Source: Pseudofrankia nepalensis (GTDB taxonomy: Bacteria; Actinomycetota; Actinomycetes; Frankiales; Frankiaceae). Taken from it: a DNA stretch of 64,000 nt. Position numbers and translations under genes: made by a program. The notes under the pieces are model-generated. The model had not been told where the DNA came from. It searched no databases and was given only the letters and a program-made list of their open reading frames with translations. The stretch is from assembly GCF_016786305.1 (NCBI RefSeq), contig NZ_JADWYV010000013.1. One strand, given 5' to 3'. Shown one piece after another: positions 1 to 8,489 of the stretch (position 1 is its first letter; every line of letters begins with the position of its first letter).

Positions 1-72
1 TTCCTCGACGGCATCGCCAGTGAGCTGTCCGCCGCCGGCGGGTCCGGCACGTCGCCTCCCGTGGATCCCTGA
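1..72 (+). CDS. C-terminal tail of a gene that begins before the window
   Basis: The first 23 codons read in frame from base 1 to a TGA at 70-72 and end in a Gly/Ser/Pro-rich tail. This is what the last residues of an actinobacterial protein often look like, but no family can be recognised from so little. The open frame alone could be chance in DNA this rich in GC. Confidence 0.35.
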   Translation, partial: FLDGIASELSAAGGSGTSPPVDP

Positions 73-195
73 CAGCGGGAACCGCGGCAACCGGCCTGGC
101 ACGGGGCGCGAGCCTTTGGCGAGATTCGGCTGTCAGACGTTGTCAGGCCACTTCGAGCCGCGGCGCGCAGGCAGGCGGCCGCGGACGGAACCGCG

Positions 196-750
196 TCAGA
201 TCTGCTCGAAGGTACGAAGCGGCTTCCGGCCGTCCCAGCCGGACGCGGCCTGGTGGACAAGAGTCGCTATGCCGTCCGTGGCGGCTGTGACCTCCATGAT
301 CTCGACTATCGTCGCAGGCCCGGCGGGAGGCTCAACATAGGCGTAACGAGCGGCGCCGCCCCCGTCACCCGACCACACCACGGGCCATCCGGCGGCGTCG
401 ACGGATCGCATCGTGGCATCGAAGTCGGTGGTCCACCAAGCCAGCTGGTGGAACCCCTCCGACCCGGACTCGAGGAACTCGGTGTAGATGCTGGGTGTGT
501 CGTCCTCCTGGCAGATCAGTTCTACCTGCAGGTCACCCGTGTTACCGAAGGCGATCGACAGGGGGACCGTGCAGGGCCGGCCTCGGTAGCTCCCGCTTTG
601 CGACTGCCCACGCATGACATACCAGGGCCCGACCCCCAGCGCGAGCCAGCTGGCCAGGGCCTGATCGAGATCGCGGACGACGTAGCCGATCTGGCGCACG
701 GCTCCCGGAAGAACGGCCGGCGCGACAGCTGAGCCGGGGTGTGGGCGCAT
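196..750 (-). CDS. VOC (glyoxalase/bleomycin resistance) superfamily protein
   Basis: A protein of about 184 residues from the vicinal oxygen chelate fold, metal-dependent enzymes that act as dioxygenases, lyases or epimerases. The N-terminal strand-helix pattern (IGYVVRDLDQALASWLALG) and a second half-motif (FHQLAWWTTDFDA) mark the paired beta-alpha-beta-beta-beta modules. The position that often holds the first metal-ligand His in such proteins reads Gln just before IGYVVRDLD, so metal binding is uncertain. The ATG at 750 was chosen because AGGAGG lies 7 bases before it; the frame stays open further upstream. It lies downstream of the P450, aldehyde dehydrogenase and TetR genes on the same strand and probably belongs to that catabolic group. 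Confidence 0.8.
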   Translation of the reverse strand: MRPHPGSAVAPAVLPGAVRQIGYVVRDLDQALASWLALGVGPWYVMRGQSQSGSYRGRPCTVPLSIAFGNTGDLQVELICQEDDTPSIYTEFLESGSEGFHQLAWWTTDFDATMRSVDAAGWPVVWSGDGGGAARYAYVEPPAGPATIVEIMEVTAATDGIATLVHQAASGWDGRKPLRTFEQI

Positions 751-776
751 CAGTGCCTCCTGCGGTTGGTTGGTCC

Positions 777-810
777 TCGGCTGAGTCCATGGGTCGGCTG
801 AGTCCATGGG
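777..810. repeat. 17-bp perfect tandem duplication
   Basis: The 17-base unit TCGGCTGAGTCCATGGG occurs twice back to back (777-793 and 794-810), just upstream of the VOC gene start and downstream of the P450 gene. It looks like a simple slippage duplication and no function is implied. Confidence 0.9.
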
Positions 811-957
811 GTGGGGCGGCTGCCTGTGCCCTGGCCGCCGGACACGACGACGGGCGGTCGTTCTCTCGCGGATCTCGCTCTCAACCCGCGGATCACGGCA
901 TGAGGCCGCCGGGACCAGGAACTGGATGGTGCGGCCTGGCCGGGCGCGCGGGTGTGG

Positions 958-2154
958 TCACGGGATATGGACGGGTAGCTTCTCCCAGCCGCGTACCGTT
1001 GACGTGCGGGCCTGCACGGCGTTGTCCCAGTCGACCTCCCAGGTGGGGAATCGGCGCAGCACCTCCTCGAGCGCCACCCTGCCCTCGAGGCGAGCCAGCG
1101 CCGCGCCCAGGCAGTGGTGGATGCCGTAGCCGAAAGAGAGGTGGCGGCCGACGTCGCGGTGGATGTCGAAACGGTCGGGGTCCGAGAACCGGCGCTCGTC
1201 CCGGTTGGCGGAGCCGTTGAGGAGCAGGATGACACTGCCCGCGGGAACGGGCCGACCATGGTGCTCGACGTCATGGAGGACGTATCGGGCCTGCACGGGC
1301 GAGGGGGACTCGTAACGGAGGAGTTCCTCGACCGCGTTGGGAATTAGCGATGGGTCCTCGACGAGCTCACTGCGTTGGTCCGGGTGCTCGGCGAGCAGCT
1401 TCCCGGCCCAGCCGATGAGCCGTGCTGTCGTTTCGTTGCCGGCTCCGGCGAGCAGGTAGACGTAGTTGAGCACCTCTTCCCGGTTCAGGGTGCGGGTGGT
1501 GCCGGTCTCGTCCTCGAACTCCGCGTTGAGGAGTTCCGTCATGAGATCGTCGGAGGGGTGCTTGGACCGCCACTCGATATAGGCGGCGAACGGTTCGGTG
1601 AGGCTCATGTCCGGCGGCGCGAGATCGTCGCCTTCCTCAAGGCGCAAATTGTCGTCGAAGAGGGTCCGGATCGCTTCCTGATCTTCTTCGGGAATTCCCA
1701 GGAGATAGCCGATGATACGCATGGGCATCGCCGCGCCCAGGTCGGCGACGAAGTCGAATCCTCCTGATCCGACGAGGGGGTCGAGGGAATGGCGGCAGAA
1801 CTCGCGGACCTTTGGTTCGAGCGCGTTCATCTTCCTGGGCGTGAATACCCGGGCCATGACGCCGCGGTGGACCTGATGGACGGGCGGGTCCTCGAAAAGG
1901 ATCGACCCCGGTGGAATCGGAGCATTAGCCCTGATGAGCTCGAGGAGGGTGCCCCTGCCTGACCGGTAGGTCTGCCAGTTGCTCAGGCAGGGCTCGACGT
2001 CCTCGAATCGGCTTAACGCGTAGAAGTCGTGCCTGTCGTTGTAGTAGAGCGGCGCCTCGTCGCGCATCCGTCGCCATGTTGGATAGGGGTCCGCGTCGAT
2101 CTGGAAGTCATAAGGGTCGTAGTAGAGGTCGCTGTCGGGGGTCGTCACTGGCAT
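958..2154 (-). CDS. Cytochrome P450
   Basis: A soluble bacterial P450 monooxygenase of 398 residues, the usual length. The heme-binding loop FGYGIHHCLGAALAR places the thiolate Cys at residue 348. The I-helix oxygen-activation motif AGAGNETT lies near residue 240, and the K-helix ExxR sits in EELLRY. It needs ferredoxin and reductase partners, which are not encoded nearby. The start ATG at 2154 is preceded by a modest AAGAAG ribosome site. It sits between an aldehyde dehydrogenase and a VOC gene on the same strand. That order suggests hydroxylation of a hydrophobic substrate followed by aldehyde oxidation, but the substrate cannot be read from the sequence. Confidence 0.95.
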   Translation of the reverse strand: MPVTTPDSDLYYDPYDFQIDADPYPTWRRMRDEAPLYYNDRHDFYALSRFEDVEPCLSNWQTYRSGRGTLLELIRANAPIPPGSILFEDPPVHQVHRGVMARVFTPRKMNALEPKVREFCRHSLDPLVGSGGFDFVADLGAAMPMRIIGYLLGIPEEDQEAIRTLFDDNLRLEEGDDLAPPDMSLTEPFAAYIEWRSKHPSDDLMTELLNAEFEDETGTTRTLNREEVLNYVYLLAGAGNETTARLIGWAGKLLAEHPDQRSELVEDPSLIPNAVEELLRYESPSPVQARYVLHDVEHHGRPVPAGSVILLLNGSANRDERRFSDPDRFDIHRDVGRHLSFGYGIHHCLGAALARLEGRVALEEVLRRFPTWEVDWDNAVQARTSTVRGWEKLPVHIP

Positions 2155-2368
2155 ATCAGGACTTCTTTCTTCTGGTGAATGGGGTGCCTGTTCTGTGGCG
2201 GCGCGTCCACGGCGGCGACGGTTGCCGGAAAGATCGTATTTGCGCGGGAGTGCCGTGCGTGTCAGTTACCGGGAGCCACGCCAAAGCTCTGTCGGCCTAC
2301 TGAGGGCGCCAGGTGTCACGGCGCGCGCCCGGCCACGCGCCGACCGCGGTGGCGCGGCGGTTCGATGC

Positions 2369-3847
2369 TCAGACCTTCGGCCAGGCCAGCGCCTTCGTCT
2401 CCAGGTACTGTTCGAACCCCTCGACGCCGTTCTGCCGGCCTATACCGCTGTGCTTGTAACCGCCGAAGGGCAGGTCGGCGCCATACGGAGTGCCGCCGTT
2501 GATGCCCAGGTCGCCGGTGCGGACGCGGCGAGCCACGGCCAGCGACCGCTCAAGGGAGCCGGAGAACACGGCGCCCGAAAGCCCATAGCGGCTGTCGTTG
2601 GCGATCCGGACGGCGTCATCGTCGTCGTCGAAGGGGATCACGACGAGAACCGGTCCGAATATCTCCTCCTGGGCGATCGTCATCGAGTTGTCCACGTCGG
2701 TGAACAGGGTGGGCTCGACGTACCAGCCCTTCGACAGGTGCCGAGGGCGCCCGCCGCCGAGGGCAAGCGTCGCGCCTTCCCGGACACCGCGCTCGATGTA
2801 GCCGAGCACGCGGTCGCGTTGCTTCGCCGAGATCACCGGGCCCATCATCACGTCCGGACGCTGCGGGTCGCCGTAGGGCGCCGCCGCCAGCGCGGCCTTC
2901 AGGATTTCGACGCCTTCGTCGTAGCGCGACCGGGAAAGCAGCATCCGAGTCTGGATGGCACAGCCCTGCCCGGCGTGGTAACAGACCCCCAGGCCGGTCG
3001 TGACCGCCGCCGGGAGGTCGGCGTCGTCCAGCACGATCGTCGCCGACTTGCCGCCGAGTTCGAGAAAGACCCGCTTCAGCGTGGCGGCCCCCTTCTCCAT
3101 GATCCGCTGACCCACCGCGGTCGATCCGGTGAAGGAAATGAGGTCGACCTGCGGCGACAGGGTCAGCTGCTCGCCAACCAGGTGGTCCGAGGAGGTGACG
3201 ACGTTGACGACGCCGGGCGGGATGTCGGTGCGCTCGGCGACGAGGCGACCGATTCTGGTGGCGTTCCAGGGTGTGTCCGGAGCGGGCTTGAGCACCACTG
3301 TGTTTCCAGTGGCAAGCGCCTGGCCGAGCTTGTTCAGCGCCACCTCGAACGGGAAGTTCCAGGGCACGATCGCGCCGACCACGCCGACCGGCTCCTTCCA
3401 GACGCGTCGCTGGGTGAGCACGCCCATGGCGGGGGCATCCGGGAGTTCGGCCTCCCACCGGAACTCCTCGATCAGCTTCGCCGGGTAGCGGAGCGCGCTC
3501 GCCAGCGGATCGTCGAGCTGCGGGCCGTTCGTCACCATGCGCGGGCAGCCGACCTCGAGGATGAGCTCCTCCCGGAGTTCGGCCTGCTCAGCCTCCAGCG
3601 CGTCCTGCAACTGTTCGAGGCAGCGCTTGCGCAGCGCCCGGTTGGTCGACCAGTCCGTCTCGTCGAACGCGCGCCGGGCCGCGGAGATGGCCCGCCGCAT
3701 CTCCGTGTTCGACGCGTCAGCGACCTGGCCTAATGTCTCCTCGGTGGCTGGATTGATGTTGTCAAACGTCTTGCCCGAGTCTGCCTCGACGAGCTCTCCA
3801 TCGATGAGAATCCTCGTTTCGGAGCCAATCTTCCGGGTTTCAGGCAC
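2369..3847 (-). CDS. Aldehyde dehydrogenase family protein
   Basis: NAD(P)-dependent oxidation of an aldehyde to an acid. The protein has the full family set: PWNFPF in the cofactor region, FTGSTAVGQ, the general-base Glu263 in LELGGK and the nucleophile Cys296 in GQGC. Length from the chosen start is 492 residues, normal for the family. The frame is open up to a GTG at 3922, but the GTG at 3847 has AGGGGA 3-8 bases before it and gives the usual N-terminus, so 3847 is preferred. The gene follows the TetR regulator (4021-4752) and precedes the P450, consistent with one regulated catabolic unit. Confidence 0.93.
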   Translation of the reverse strand: MPETRKIGSETRILIDGELVEADSGKTFDNINPATEETLGQVADASNTEMRRAISAARRAFDETDWSTNRALRKRCLEQLQDALEAEQAELREELILEVGCPRMVTNGPQLDDPLASALRYPAKLIEEFRWEAELPDAPAMGVLTQRRVWKEPVGVVGAIVPWNFPFEVALNKLGQALATGNTVVLKPAPDTPWNATRIGRLVAERTDIPPGVVNVVTSSDHLVGEQLTLSPQVDLISFTGSTAVGQRIMEKGAATLKRVFLELGGKSATIVLDDADLPAAVTTGLGVCYHAGQGCAIQTRMLLSRSRYDEGVEILKAALAAAPYGDPQRPDVMMGPVISAKQRDRVLGYIERGVREGATLALGGGRPRHLSKGWYVEPTLFTDVDNSMTIAQEEIFGPVLVVIPFDDDDDAVRIANDSRYGLSGAVFSGSLERSLAVARRVRTGDLGINGGTPYGADLPFGGYKHSGIGRQNGVEGFEQYLETKALAWPKV

Positions 3848-4020
3848 GGTTCCCCTGCCGCTCAGCTTGGTGTCGGTGTTCGGGCTCGTTGTCGGCGCGC
3901 GTTCAGACCGGGTCCGCGGCACGCGCGTCCCGCCGTCGGGTTTTCGGCCGGAATGGATGGAAGTCCCGTGGTGGAGTGCGCGGGTGCCGGCCCCGGCGTT
4001 GCTGATCGACCGGCGCGGTA

Positions 4021-4752
4021 CTAGCCGGTGTCGTCCCGTCGGCGGCGTGGCTTCTTGGGCTCGCGCAGTTGCAGCGCGTTGATGTAGATTCTGGTGATCT
4101 GTTCGACGGCGGTGTCGAAGTCGTACCCCGAGTCGTCCTGCAGAAGGGACTGTTCGGCGAACCGTATGGTCATCACGGCCAGGGCGTCGGTCACGATGAC
4201 AGGGTCGAGGGCTGGGTCCGCGAGACCACGTTGCTGCAGCTGTTCGATCGAATGCGCCATCTCCTTCACATGCTGCTGGTAGAACTGGGTCCAGAGCACC
4301 CGGATCTGCTCGTTGTGGCGCGACACCTGCTCGATCACGCCCATGATCCGCGCTTCCTTGCGGTGGGCCTCGAGGCGGGTACGCATGGCCGCGGCGACGC
4401 GCTCGTGCGGCGTGGCGGTGGAAGTCGGGTCCAGGATGATGTCCACGCCGGCGTTCAGCGTGTGATCGAGCGCCGCCGCCACCTCACGCAGGATGTCCTC
4501 CTTCGAGTCGAAGTAGTGGTAGAAGGCGCTGTGGGTCAGGCCGGCCCGTTCGGCGACGTCCGAGATCCGAGCCTCGTGGAAGCCCTTCTCCTCGAAGACC
4601 GCCTTCGCGGCCTCTACCAGGCGCGCCCTCGTCTCGGCCCCCCGGCGCGAGCGCGGGCCGTCGTCGTCCCAGCGCTGAGCGCGGAGCCGAGCATCGGCGC
4701 CGGAGACGGCGGGCGACGCCGTCGCCTGGCTTGGCTGGGGGAGGGGCTCCAT
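4021..4752 (-). CDS. TetR family transcriptional regulator
   Basis: A 243-residue repressor-type regulator. The DNA-binding helix-turn-helix is near residues 50-75 (ISDVAERAGLTHSAFYHYF), and the C-terminal three quarters is the ligand/dimer domain. A much longer open frame exists upstream, but ATG 4752 has AAGGAG about 9 bases before it and leaves about 30 residues before the TetR helices, so it is taken as the start. It heads a minus-strand run with aldehyde dehydrogenase, P450 and VOC genes, which it probably controls. Candidate operators are the inverted repeats at 5309-5342 and 5351-5360, more than 500 bases upstream. Confidence 0.9.
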   Translation of the reverse strand: MEPLPQPSQATASPAVSGADARLRAQRWDDDGPRSRRGAETRARLVEAAKAVFEEKGFHEARISDVAERAGLTHSAFYHYFDSKEDILREVAAALDHTLNAGVDIILDPTSTATPHERVAAAMRTRLEAHRKEARIMGVIEQVSRHNEQIRVLWTQFYQQHVKEMAHSIEQLQQRGLADPALDPVIVTDALAVMTIRFAEQSLLQDDSGYDFDTAVEQITRIYINALQLREPKKPRRRRDDTG

Positions 4753-5308
4753 CTGCTGCTCCTTCAGGGCCGCCAGGCGACGGCGCGGCGGCGGTTCCAT
4801 AGGGCGGGCTGGTCCGTCGTTGGTTCTGACGCGGTGATCGGCTCGGTCGGGCAGGAACGCACACGTGGGGAGGGCCCGACGGCCCGCTGACCGTGGGTCG
4901 GCCGCGGGGGCGGCTGACCCATGAGACACCTCCTTGCGTCGCTGCCCACGCCCGGCCGCGAATACCTCGGACCGGACGATGCCAGAAACGCGACGGTCCC
5001 AGGTCCGCGAGGCGTGCTGTTGGCCGACGGGCGCGTTCCGACGGACACTCGGCGCGTGGCACCACGGCGCCGGGCGCGGCGACCCCTGCCGACAACCTCC
5101 TCGACGGCGGTGTCGGGGGCGCGGGATCTCCCGCCTGGGGCTGCCTCGATCAGCCGGTCGCCGAACGGCACTCGCTGCTCGCGTCCGACCTCTGGTGTCT
5201 CCATCACCGCTCACCCGCTCTTTGCGCCCAGGTGCTGTTGCCGCCTGGCAGTCGTCAGGCGGCTCCTGCCGCAAGCCTGATGTTCCAGGGCCGCAGCCTG
5301 ATGAAGTC

Positions 5309-5342
5309 GACATGATCGTGAAAAAAGTTTGACGATCATGTC
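5309..5342. promoter_or_regulatory. Inverted repeat, candidate TetR-type operator
   Basis: An 11-base perfect inverted repeat, GACATGATCGT at 5309-5319 and ACGATCATGTC at 5332-5342, separated by a 12-base A-rich spacer. It sits in the intergenic region between the TetR gene and the divergent transporter operon. A second, 10-base perfect palindrome (TTGACGTCAA) follows at 5351-5360. Binding by the neighbouring TetR protein is an inference. Confidence 0.5.
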
Positions 5343-5350
5343 TGGAAAAG

Positions 5351-5360
5351 TTGACGTCAA
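5351..5360. promoter_or_regulatory. 10-bp perfect palindrome TTGACGTCAA
   Basis: A short perfect palindrome 9 bases beyond the inverted repeat at 5309-5342. Together they look like clustered operator half-sites. No clear -10 box follows. Confidence 0.35.
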
Positions 5361-5895
5361 TGTAGACGGTCTTCGACGGGTCGGCAAGCGCCTGCTGCCC
5401 CGCTGGGACTCGTTGGGCCCGGTCACGGACCCATGCATCCGGTCGCGAGTCGCCGTCCGGTTCGGAGGGGCGACGACTGGCTCGATGACGGACGCACTTC
5501 GCGGTCGGTCACGACACCTCGCGGTGGCGGCGCGGGCGTCACTGGTGGCCGCGCCCGCGGCCGGGTTGACCGGCCGGGGCGTGCGGGTCGCCGGCTCCGG
5601 CGCGGCGCGGCGCGGGTCAGGCGAGTGCGCGCCTCACACCCGTTCGCTATGCATTGTGACCGAACGTGGGCGGAAGGTGATCGACGTCTGGGTCTTGACT
5701 TTGACATAGAGAGCTGTGACTGTTCCTCACGTTCTGGCCAGTCGGGTCGAGCGGGCGTGCTCACCTAGCCGGACGACGTCATGGACCGACGCATGCCGGC
5801 GACAGAACGGTTGCGAACCGGGATGCTTCCGGGGCGGTCGTGGCCACCCGGCCATCAGACGCCTCGGTGAGTGGCCGGATTCTCTGACCACTGTG

Positions 5896-5924
5896 AGCGA
5901 AACGCGCCTTCGGTGCGTTTCGCT
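5896..5924. terminator. 10-bp stem hairpin, terminator or operator
   Basis: AGCGAAACGC at 5896-5905 pairs perfectly with GCGTTTCGCT at 5915-5924 around a 9-base loop that contains CTTCGG. There is no T-tract, as is common for actinobacterial hairpin terminators. No gene clearly ends here, so an operator role is equally possible. Confidence 0.4.
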
Positions 5925-6000
5925 ACCCGTCGCGGAAGCTTCCCGCGCCAACGTGATGGCGTTCGGGCTGTTTTAGCGACCTCCCATTCTACGGATTCCG

Positions 6001-6014
6001 CGCGGCATGCCGCG
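6001..6014. promoter_or_regulatory. 14-bp perfect palindrome upstream of the ABC receptor gene
   Basis: CGCGGCATGCCGCG is self-complementary over 14 bases and lies about 100 bases before the start of the substrate-binding protein gene at 6117, a position suited to an operator of the uptake operon. Confidence 0.4.
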
Positions 6015-6116
6015 ATTTCGGTCTGAAACCGCGTCGCCGGCATCGTGGCGGCCGCCGCGGCCAGGTCGCCGGCAACGCGACGACCCAGTGACTACCAAGG
6101 GGAAGGTCATCCAAGC

Positions 6117-7469
6117 ATGAGGTTCCGGAACGGTCTGTTACCCGTGTTAGCGACAATGCTGGTCCTGGCGGCGGCCTGCGGCGGCAGCGGCGCCGACGGC
6201 ACCGACGGCGCGGCCTCGGCGGATTCGAGCGCCGGCACGACGGTCGCGCTGTCGCGCTCCACCGCCAGCAGCCCCGCCACCTGGACGTCGATCCCGGTCT
6301 CGGGCGACCTGCAGTGCTCTGGCCAAGCCCCCGACCCGACCCAGGGCATCACCGACACCAGCATCAAGATCGGCGGCCTCGGGACGCTCAGCAACTCCGG
6401 AACGTCCACCTACCAGGAGACGGACCTGGGGGCGCGGGCCCGGTTCGCCCGGGAGAACGCCGCCGGCGGCGTCTTCGGCCGCAAGATCGACTATATCGGC
6501 ATGTCCGATGACGGGCTCAGCGCGCAGCAGAACGCCGACGTCGGCAAGAAGCTGGCCGAGAACGAGAAGGTCTTCGCGGTGGCCCCGGTGGCCACGTCGA
6601 TCTCGGCCTACGCGGACTCGCTGTGCGCGAACAAGGTGCCGGCGTTCGGCTGGTCGTTCAACAACGGCCTGTGCAACCGGGCGAACACCTTCGGCATCAC
6701 CGGCTGCCTGCTCCCGGACAAGTACAACTCGATCCAGGTCGGTCCCTACGTCGAGCTGCTGGCCGACAAGTCCGACAAGAGCGTCGTGCTGCTGGGCGTC
6801 GACAACGCCTCCGCCAGGCAGGGGGTCGCGGACACGAAGCGCTCCCTGGAACGGGCCGGGCTGAAGGTCGTCATGACCAGCAACACGCTGCAACTGGGGC
6901 AGCCGCCCGCGGATCCGTCCACGCTGGTTCGGCAGATCATGACCGCCAACAGCGGCAAGCCGCCGGCGATGATCTACCACGTCACCGACTTCGTGAACGT
7001 CACCGCGCTCGTCCAGACGCTGACCGCGGCCGGCTACCAGGGCATCCAGATCAGCGCGGTGGGCTATGACCCGCGGCTGGCCGGTCTGAAGGCCCTGGAC
7101 GACACCTACACGTATCTCCAGTGGCTGCCGTTCCAGACGACGGACAACGCGGTGGTCCGGCAGATGACGGATGACATCGCCAAGTACGGCGAGGGCGCGG
7201 GGCTGTCGATCACCACGGCGATGGGGTGGATCACGGCCGACATGGTGATCGCGGGCCTCAAGGCGACCGGCAAGGATCTCACCGTCGACAAGTTTCTGAG
7301 CACGTTGAACGGCCCCGATTTCCACTACGGTGACGGCATTTTCCTCGGGCGGACCGCCTGGCCGGAGAACCACTACTACGCGGCGCCGTGCGCCACCGCC
7401 ACCAATCTGAAGGACGGAAAGTACGCCCTGGCCGTCCCGCTCGTCTGCAACGACCCCTACGCCGACTAG
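6117..7469 (+). CDS. ABC transporter substrate-binding lipoprotein, branched-chain amino acid type
   Basis: A type I periplasmic-binding-fold receptor (LivJ/HAAT family) of 450 residues that would capture a small carboxylate or amino acid outside the membrane. Residues 1-20 are a hydrophobic signal followed by the lipobox AAAC with Cys21 as the lipidation site. The mature protein starts with a Gly/Ser/Asp linker, then the fold (IKIGGLGTLSNSG near residue 85). The frame opens at 6045, but ATG 6117 directly starts the signal peptide and has GGAAGG upstream. It is the first gene of the operon that continues with the ATPase (7617) and the fused permease-ATPase (8490). The neighbouring aromatic ring-cleavage gene suggests an aromatic acid as ligand. 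Confidence 0.93.
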   Translation: MRFRNGLLPVLATMLVLAAACGGSGADGTDGAASADSSAGTTVALSRSTASSPATWTSIPVSGDLQCSGQAPDPTQGITDTSIKIGGLGTLSNSGTSTYQETDLGARARFARENAAGGVFGRKIDYIGMSDDGLSAQQNADVGKKLAENEKVFAVAPVATSISAYADSLCANKVPAFGWSFNNGLCNRANTFGITGCLLPDKYNSIQVGPYVELLADKSDKSVVLLGVDNASARQGVADTKRSLERAGLKVVMTSNTLQLGQPPADPSTLVRQIMTANSGKPPAMIYHVTDFVNVTALVQTLTAAGYQGIQISAVGYDPRLAGLKALDDTYTYLQWLPFQTTDNAVVRQMTDDIAKYGEGAGLSITTAMGWITADMVIAGLKATGKDLTVDKFLSTLNGPDFHYGDGIFLGRTAWPENHYYAAPCATATNLKDGKYALAVPLVCNDPYAD

Positions 7470-7481
7470 TCCGTCCCGTGG

Positions 7482-7525
7482 GCCAGGTGGGTGGGAAAGG
7501 CGGAAGCCTTTCCCACCCACCTGGC
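7482..7525 (+). terminator. Perfect 20-bp stem hairpin after the receptor gene
   Basis: Bases 7482-7501 and 7506-7525 are perfectly complementary over 20 bp with a GGAA tetraloop. The stem starts 13 bases after the receptor stop codon and is not followed by a T-run. Lying inside an apparent operon, it probably attenuates transcription or protects the 3' end of the receptor message, so that the receptor is made in excess of the membrane parts. Confidence 0.85.
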
Positions 7526-7616
7526 GAAACCTGTGTCGGCGGGAGCGCCGGGCCGGGAAAACCCGGCGGCACCCCTCGACCGTTACAGGCCTGAACGGGC
7601 CGAAGAAGGAGCGGGT

Positions 7617-8417
7617 GTGGTTGCGACCAGGCCTGGCCGCGACGCCGTCGCGGCCACAGCGGGCCCGGCCCTGGAGGTCCGCGGTGTGACCAAGCGTTTC
7701 GGCGGGCTGACGGCCATTCGGGAGGTATCGCTGCGGGTGGAGGCGGGTGAGGTCCGCGGCCTGATCGGCCCGAACGGCGCCGGCAAGACCACCCTGTTCG
7801 ACATCATCTCGGGGCTGACCCCGCCCACGTCGGGGACCGTGCACCTGGACGGGTCCGACGTGACCCGCCAGATGCCGGAACGGCGGGCGCGGTCCGGGGT
7901 GCGCCGCACGTTCCAGCGCACCCAGCTGTACGGCCGGCTGTCGGTGGAGGACAACGTGCTGGCGTCGATGGAGTGGCGCGGGGGCGGCGGCGGTCTGGTG
8001 GCCGACCTGGTCGCCGCGCCCAGCCGCCGACGGCGGGAGGCCGAGCGGCGGGAGCGGGCGACCGCGGTGCTCGAGGCGTGCGGGCTGGCCGACCTGCGAC
8101 ACCGGCCGGCCGGCTCGCTGCCGATCGGTCAGGCGCGGCTGGTCGAACTGGCGCGGGCGATCGCCGACCGGCCCCGGCTGCTGCTGCTGGACGAGCCGAC
8201 GTCGGGGCTGTCGGCACAGGAGACGGAACGTTTCGGCGAGCAGATCCAACGGCTGCGCTCCGATGGGGTGGCGGTACTTCTCGTCGAGCACGACGTGGGC
8301 TTCGTCATGGGCCAGTCGGACCGGGTGGTCGTGCTGAACCTCGGCGCGGTGCTCGCGGAGGGGACGCCGGACGAGATTCAGGCGCACCCCGAGGTCCGAG
8401 CGGCCTACCTGGGCTGA
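7617..8417 (+). CDS. ABC transporter ATP-binding protein, LivG type
   Basis: A cytoplasmic ATPase subunit of 266 residues for a HAAT-type importer. Walker A is GPNGAGKTT at residues 51-59, and Walker B LLLLDEP is followed by the switch His in VEHDV. The signature motif is LPIGQ rather than LSGGQ, a change that is tolerated in this subfamily. GTG 7617 was chosen because AAGGAG lies 6 bases upstream; the frame itself opens earlier, inside the hairpin. It pairs with the second ATPase domain, which is fused to the permeases in the next gene. Confidence 0.93.
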   Translation: MVATRPGRDAVAATAGPALEVRGVTKRFGGLTAIREVSLRVEAGEVRGLIGPNGAGKTTLFDIISGLTPPTSGTVHLDGSDVTRQMPERRARSGVRRTFQRTQLYGRLSVEDNVLASMEWRGGGGGLVADLVAAPSRRRREAERRERATAVLEACGLADLRHRPAGSLPIGQARLVELARAIADRPRLLLLDEPTSGLSAQETERFGEQIQRLRSDGVAVLLVEHDVGFVMGQSDRVVVLNLGAVLAEGTPDEIQAHPEVRAAYLG

Positions 8418-8489
8418 CCGGGCGACTGATCTGACTGATCTGACCGACCGACTGAACGGCCGACCGGATCTGCGGCGAAGGGCAAAGCA

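Larger units (their letters stand above)
4753..6116. other. Long non-coding interval with several palindromes
   Basis: About 1.36 kb without a convincing gene between the divergent TetR gene and the ABC receptor. Open frames here have actinobacterial GC-driven composition on all strands and no recognisable domain. The interval holds four clear dyads, annotated separately (5309-5342, 5351-5360, 5896-5924, 6001-6014). It may be a long regulatory region or the remains of a lost gene. Confidence 0.6.

Noticed and set aside
2195..3733. Plus-strand open frame of 512 codons
   Set aside because: It lies antisense to the aldehyde dehydrogenase, which has all family motifs.
8418..8489. Short CTGATCTGAC repeats between ATPase and fused permease genes
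   Set aside because: They are simple low-complexity sequence without dyad symmetry strong enough to call a regulatory site.
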